DNA of 64,000 nt from contig NC_135060.1 of assembly GCF_051014685.1 (NCBI RefSeq), positions 2,480,001-2,544,000 of the forward strand, in the 5' to 3' direction. Below, piece after piece: positions 60,151-64,000 of this stretch. Under the pieces are notes generated by a model that was given only the letters and a program-made list of their open reading frames with translations, was not told the origin of the DNA and searched no databases. Within the stretch, counting starts at the first letter, position 1. Every line of letters begins with the position of its first letter. This stretch comes from Ptiloglossa arizonensis (taxonomy: Eukaryota; Arthropoda; Insecta; Hymenoptera; Colletidae). Made by a program: the position numbers and the translations under genes.

Positions 60151-60390
60151 TATATGTGTATACGGTGGGAGCTTTTAAATATATGTCTCTTGAAATAATT
60201 ACAGAAGGGTAGAAATAATCTTTAAATTAATAACGGAAACTTGGATATTTAAATTTAACTTACTATAATAATATTATTTCAATACTCTCAAGGTGGTACT
60301 ATTTAAAAAGTTATACATAGTTTTATACTATTTACGAAGGTAATATTGAAAAAATTGATAAATTAATATTAAGAAAATTACTTATCGCAA

Positions 60391-60455
60391 CTTATCGAGC
60401 AACCTAGTACTGTATTGTTCGATAAGTTTTGTCGTTCGATAAAATTCGTTCGAAC
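60391..60455. mobile_element. Back-to-back mariner-like termini (family 1)
   Basis: A right end, cttatcgagcaacc followed by TA at 60391-60406, is followed within 10 nt by a left end, attgttcgataagttttgtc at 60414. Two adjacent element copies, or a circular-junction-like insertion, would explain this. Partner ends were not found. Confidence 0.65.
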
Positions 60456-62103
60456 AAGCCAGCATATTCGAATTTGAATCGTACAAGTGTACCGTTTGAA
60501 ACACTCGAACGTCGGTGTTGAAAATTATCGCGTCTACGGTAGTACACGAATCATTCGAGAAACAAAAGGCTGAAATAGATAAGTCTTGCAAAGAGGTATG
60601 GTGCACGGTTGCTCAGAAATGATTGGCGAGATAATGTATTTCAATGTCCCCGTCGAGGAGTGATCCGAACGGACTCGTTACGCGATTCAATATTTCCACG
60701 TTAATTTGTTTCGAAGGAATTCGCCCGTTCGAGTCCACTTGATTTCAAGATCGTGGATAAAAGCCTCCGTTGAAAAAGAGAAGGAAAAAGAAAAAAGGAA
60801 GAAAGCTGGAAAGAAAGGAGGAAGGTAAAGAGGAAAAGGAAAAGAATCGAATGCATCGAAGTGTACGCCGATTCCTTTAATCGAATCTGGCCCTTTGAAG
60901 ACGGCAGAAAGAAACGGCAAACTGTTGGAACGCGAGCCCTCCGCCCAAAAGGCTTCATTATGAATTCAATCATCGTTGCGGGCCTAAACGATCCTTCGAT
61001 CGAGTAGCCACTTAATCAGTTTCGCTCCCGATGCGAATCAACGAAGGAAAAAACCAAGTGGCTACGAAGAACGAGAACTGGTAAGTACAAGAGCGTTGCG
61101 GTTAAATCGAGAAGAATAGAGTGTCGAAACGGTGGTGAACGGGGGGCGGTACGGGGGCTGGGCGAGGGGTGGCGGATGGGATGAACGCGGAAGCTCATGG
61201 TCCTCGAAATTTCAAACGTTACTGCGTCTCCTCACGGCCGCTTAACTCGCGAAGTGCGGGTTTACCTTGCACCTTCCGGTTCTTGAGCGAACTACCGGGG
61301 CGTTAGTTTTCCAGCGGAGCGCTAGGAAATAAGGAGAAAAAGTCTAGATCGATGAAAGTCAGCCCGACGGATGGAAAGAACCGAGGGGACCGAGCCACGG
61401 AAATGAAAAATGCTCCTTACGACGTTAACCCGCGTCCTTCTCCTTCCAACGGGACCATTCCGTTTCAATGTTTCTTTGTAAATACCCGGCGAAATTATAT
61501 ACCAAGAATTTTGCAACGTTACGATTCTCCGTGGCTTTGTCGTATATATATATGTATGTATTTCCTTTTTTTTTTCTTTTCTCGTTGAGAAGGTATAACG
61601 GTCTTTTATCGGTCAGAAAGCTCGAGGCTTTTAGTAATATCATAAATTCACGTTTGTAATGTATGCACGTACGTTCCTACGAGATGCGAAACGTCCTTTC
61701 GAGAGTGGAACTTCGGAAAGACGAAGTTTTATACGTTGTATTCGCCGGTACGGTGATATCGATCGTTTTCGCCAGTATTATTATTTAAGAATTCAATTTG
61801 CAACGCGTCAGCGATCGAGGAACAACGATGGTCGGGTAATTACAATTACGTCGGTGCGAGTGTTGGGAAAATTACCGAGTCGCGTCTCGGAATTCGTATT
61901 CGACGTTATTATCGATGGTGTCATCGGTATAATTGTTTCCCACGGTCGTGCAATGCAAGGTGTTACGAAACGGAGACGTCACTAACCATTGTTTACACGG
62001 AGTCAGGAATTTCCAAACTCGATTACCTCGAAAATTAAGTGTTCGTTTTATTTTTATTCTTCTTTGGAAAAAATTATTACCATCTTCCAAATGATTATCA
62101 TCT
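60456..62103. other. No gene recognised
   Basis: CpG-rich stretches with frames of 60-108 codons on both strands. Apart from the purine tract, nothing notable is seen. Confidence 0.4.
60771..60848 (+). repeat. Purine-rich tract (gaaa/ggaa)
   Basis: About 75 nt of almost pure A and G (gagaaggaaaaagaaaaaag and similar), broken by ct and t. The Phe/Ser/Leu-rich minus frames over it are artefacts. Confidence 0.85.
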
Positions 62104-62891
62104 TTGGAACTTTACATCGCTGAATCGATCAATAGTGGAACACGTTTTAACGTTGGATCAAATTCACAATTCACTAATAATCGTACTTACGAATATGTGA
62201 AAAAATTATACCAAGAAGTACAAGATCTTACAAAATTGGTCACGAAGACCACAAAGTCGATGTACCCGGTGGTTTGTTTATCTTGAGCATCGTGTATACA
62301 CGATTTGGTTACACGATTTGTAGCTTTTATTGCGTCGAGTTATACGTATATCGACGATCGTTGATAAATGTTTATATTCTTGGCTGTTGATATTTACCGA
62401 TAGCGTTATCGTTAGCAATACCTCCGTTGCAAAGATCGTGCCACAAATAGAGAACCGTTCGTGGAAAACAAACTCGAACTGGCTGAATAAAGTTCCTCCG
62501 TATAATGCTTTCGAGGAAAACGATTTCCAAGATACATCGAGTACACGTGTTTAAGTTAGCTCGGTTTGCTGGATACGGACGAGTACTTCCATCTGTCTTT
62601 GTATACAAGTTGTGTGTACGTTACGGTGAAAATACCTCTGCAAAGCGATACATTTTTCAACAAATAGTACGTGTAACGGATTGTTTTCATGCAAAGGTAC
62701 ACGAAACTCTGCATCGCAACGAATTCGATCTGCATCTACAAAATATGCGTATGGAAACTCCTATGGTATCGCGAAACGATTTAGTTCGTCTCGAGCATAG
62801 ACGTGTAAAACAGATTTTCAAGTTTCCTGTTTTTTGGGCGAACGTAGTAAGAATTTTGATCGATTTTAAAGGGACGATTTTAATTCTTTAG
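62104..62891 (+). other. Protein-like block in three frames, unidentified
   Basis: Three consecutive plus frames (62104-62286, 62330-62554, 62505-62891) have balanced composition. Pieces include YEYVKKLYQEVQDLTKLVTK, NWLNKVPPYNAFEENDFQD and VRLEHRRVKQIFKFPVFWA. Together they could be a frameshifted gene of about 260 codons or separate exons. A decayed insect odorant receptor was considered because of the spacing of helical and basic segments, but no diagnostic motif is present. Function unknown. Confidence 0.22.
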
Positions 62892-64000
62892 AAATTATTT
62901 ATTTGTCTCGAGAGAAGTATAGCCGTACTTTCTTCGCGTCGACAGGAAATGAAAACTTTGAGAAAATCGATACGAAATGTAAATATAAAATATAAATTGT
63001 GACAAAATTGTCCGAGGAAGTTTCTACGGTTATTCGTATTACTTCTTTCGATCGAACTACGCTGATAATCGAAATTAAACATCATCGTACAATATTCCCT
63101 GTATAAAAACGACGGTTTGCTTAGATCACGACGGATAAAGTTCGATTTCGTATCACAGGCCGAAGAAGCCCCCGAGTACAAGTCCTGAATACACAAAAGA
63201 ACGGTTCAAGTGGCACCTTCGAGCGACGTGTACGAAATTTTCAGACGTTACTCGAAAACGATCTCCCTGGCCGTAGATTCGTAACGTGGATGTATCTTCA
63301 AAGTCGAGGGTTCAAGTTGGAAATTGTCGACTAACAAACGGTATTCGTTTCGTAGGGTTCGCGAACAAAAAATGCAATTTCCAGGATATGAAATCCGTGT
63401 CTGTTAACTCGATACTTTTGTGGATATTGATCTACTTTTGCATCGATTTAAAAAATTGTTTGCACACTCCTCGTTGTTGTATCACTTTGAATGCCTTTAT
63501 CGATCTGTATCAAATTGAACAATTTTATCCGGTATTTTAATTTTTAATTCGATCGGATATCGTTGCAACGAAAACGTGTGTATACGTATACAGTGTAATT
63601 ACAATAGCGTGTTAATATTTAACGTGGTCGTTATTTTGGCACATTTCGAACCAGAGTATACATTCGAAATACATGCTACTGTTTGTTTCGTTCGAATTAA
63701 TTGATAAACGAAATTACAGAAGCTTTTATTTCAAATTGGCGGTTGTACGAATATTCTTTATGCCCGCTGTATATTTTTAAAATACATTTGTACACACTTT
63801 CTCTGGATGAATTTTGAAATGATTTAGATCGGTCGTCTGAAAATATCGAGAGTTCAGTATCGCGTACTCGCAAACCGTGAAAAAAATTTTTTGAAAAATC
63901 AATCGAGGATCTTACCGCGTAACGGCGCATCGTGCTCGGTAATTACCTCGAACTGAAAACTTCTGGAGAAAGAAATTCGATATTCTATTTCTGGTGGTCC
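62892..64000. other. No gene recognised
   Basis: Short frames on both strands (77-102 codons), none with a motif or splice boundary. Window end. Confidence 0.4.

Noticed and set aside
1..64000. tRNA, rRNA, known microRNA, CRISPR or bacterial operon
   Set aside because: Looked for B-box words, rRNA words, a few well-known insect microRNA seeds and regularly spaced short repeats by eye; none was found. A covariance-model scan would be decisive.

Overview
This window looks like nuclear DNA of an insect, most likely a hymenopteran (bee, ant or wasp). By eye it is AT-rich but unusually full of CpG (tcg, cga and ttcg words everywhere), it contains a clear spliceosomal exon, and it carries several decayed mariner-type transposons of the kind common in Hymenoptera. 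There is no sign of bacterial organisation: no operons, no long ORFs with ribosome binding sites, and no rRNA, tRNA or CRISPR array that I could recognise.

Protein-coding content is very sparse. The one feature I regard as a real gene part is a 108-nt internal exon at 19744-19851 (+), phase 0 on both sides, with a good acceptor and a GT donor; the surrounding tens of kilobases are therefore probably intron of one long plus-strand gene that I cannot name. A second possible exon on the same strand starts at 46889. A few minus-strand frames (36290-36574, 45092-46435) and one plus-strand block (62104-62891) have protein-like composition but no recognised family. Most other open frames, including the longest (35447-36145, 25566-26120, 31635-32171), lie in GC-rich stretches where stop codons are rare on both strands, and I treat them as chance.

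The rest is repeats and dead mobile elements. From left to right: a dispersed repeat copy (2243-2392); a ~480-bp direct duplication (2621-3634); a tandem array of four full and one partial ~545-bp units (4108-6431); mariner-like termini (7329, 9115); a degenerate minisatellite (9671); a broken transposase of the IS630/Tc1/mariner superfamily (14165-14565); an inverted pair of dispersed repeats 13.6 kb apart, each with a TATA-like core (15498-15690 and 29152-29368); a ~600-bp element with perfect terminal repeats and a possible nested insertion (23138-23736); two mariner transposase fragments (26705-26972 minus, 40850-41040 minus) and one longer mariner pseudogene (49200-49950 plus); small local duplications (30437-30608, 35158-35391, 47738-48178); a 188-bp MITE with a TA target duplication (57617-57804); and a 226-bp palindromic element with 69-nt inverted repeats (59925-60150). 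Two TAAT-rich blocks (22676-22891, 40236-40340) could be regulatory.

I see no multi-gene system. The transposon relics share related termini (ggttgttcgataag...), so one mariner lineage and its short derivatives explain much of the recurrent sequence. All similarity statements come from reading the sequence; no search was run.
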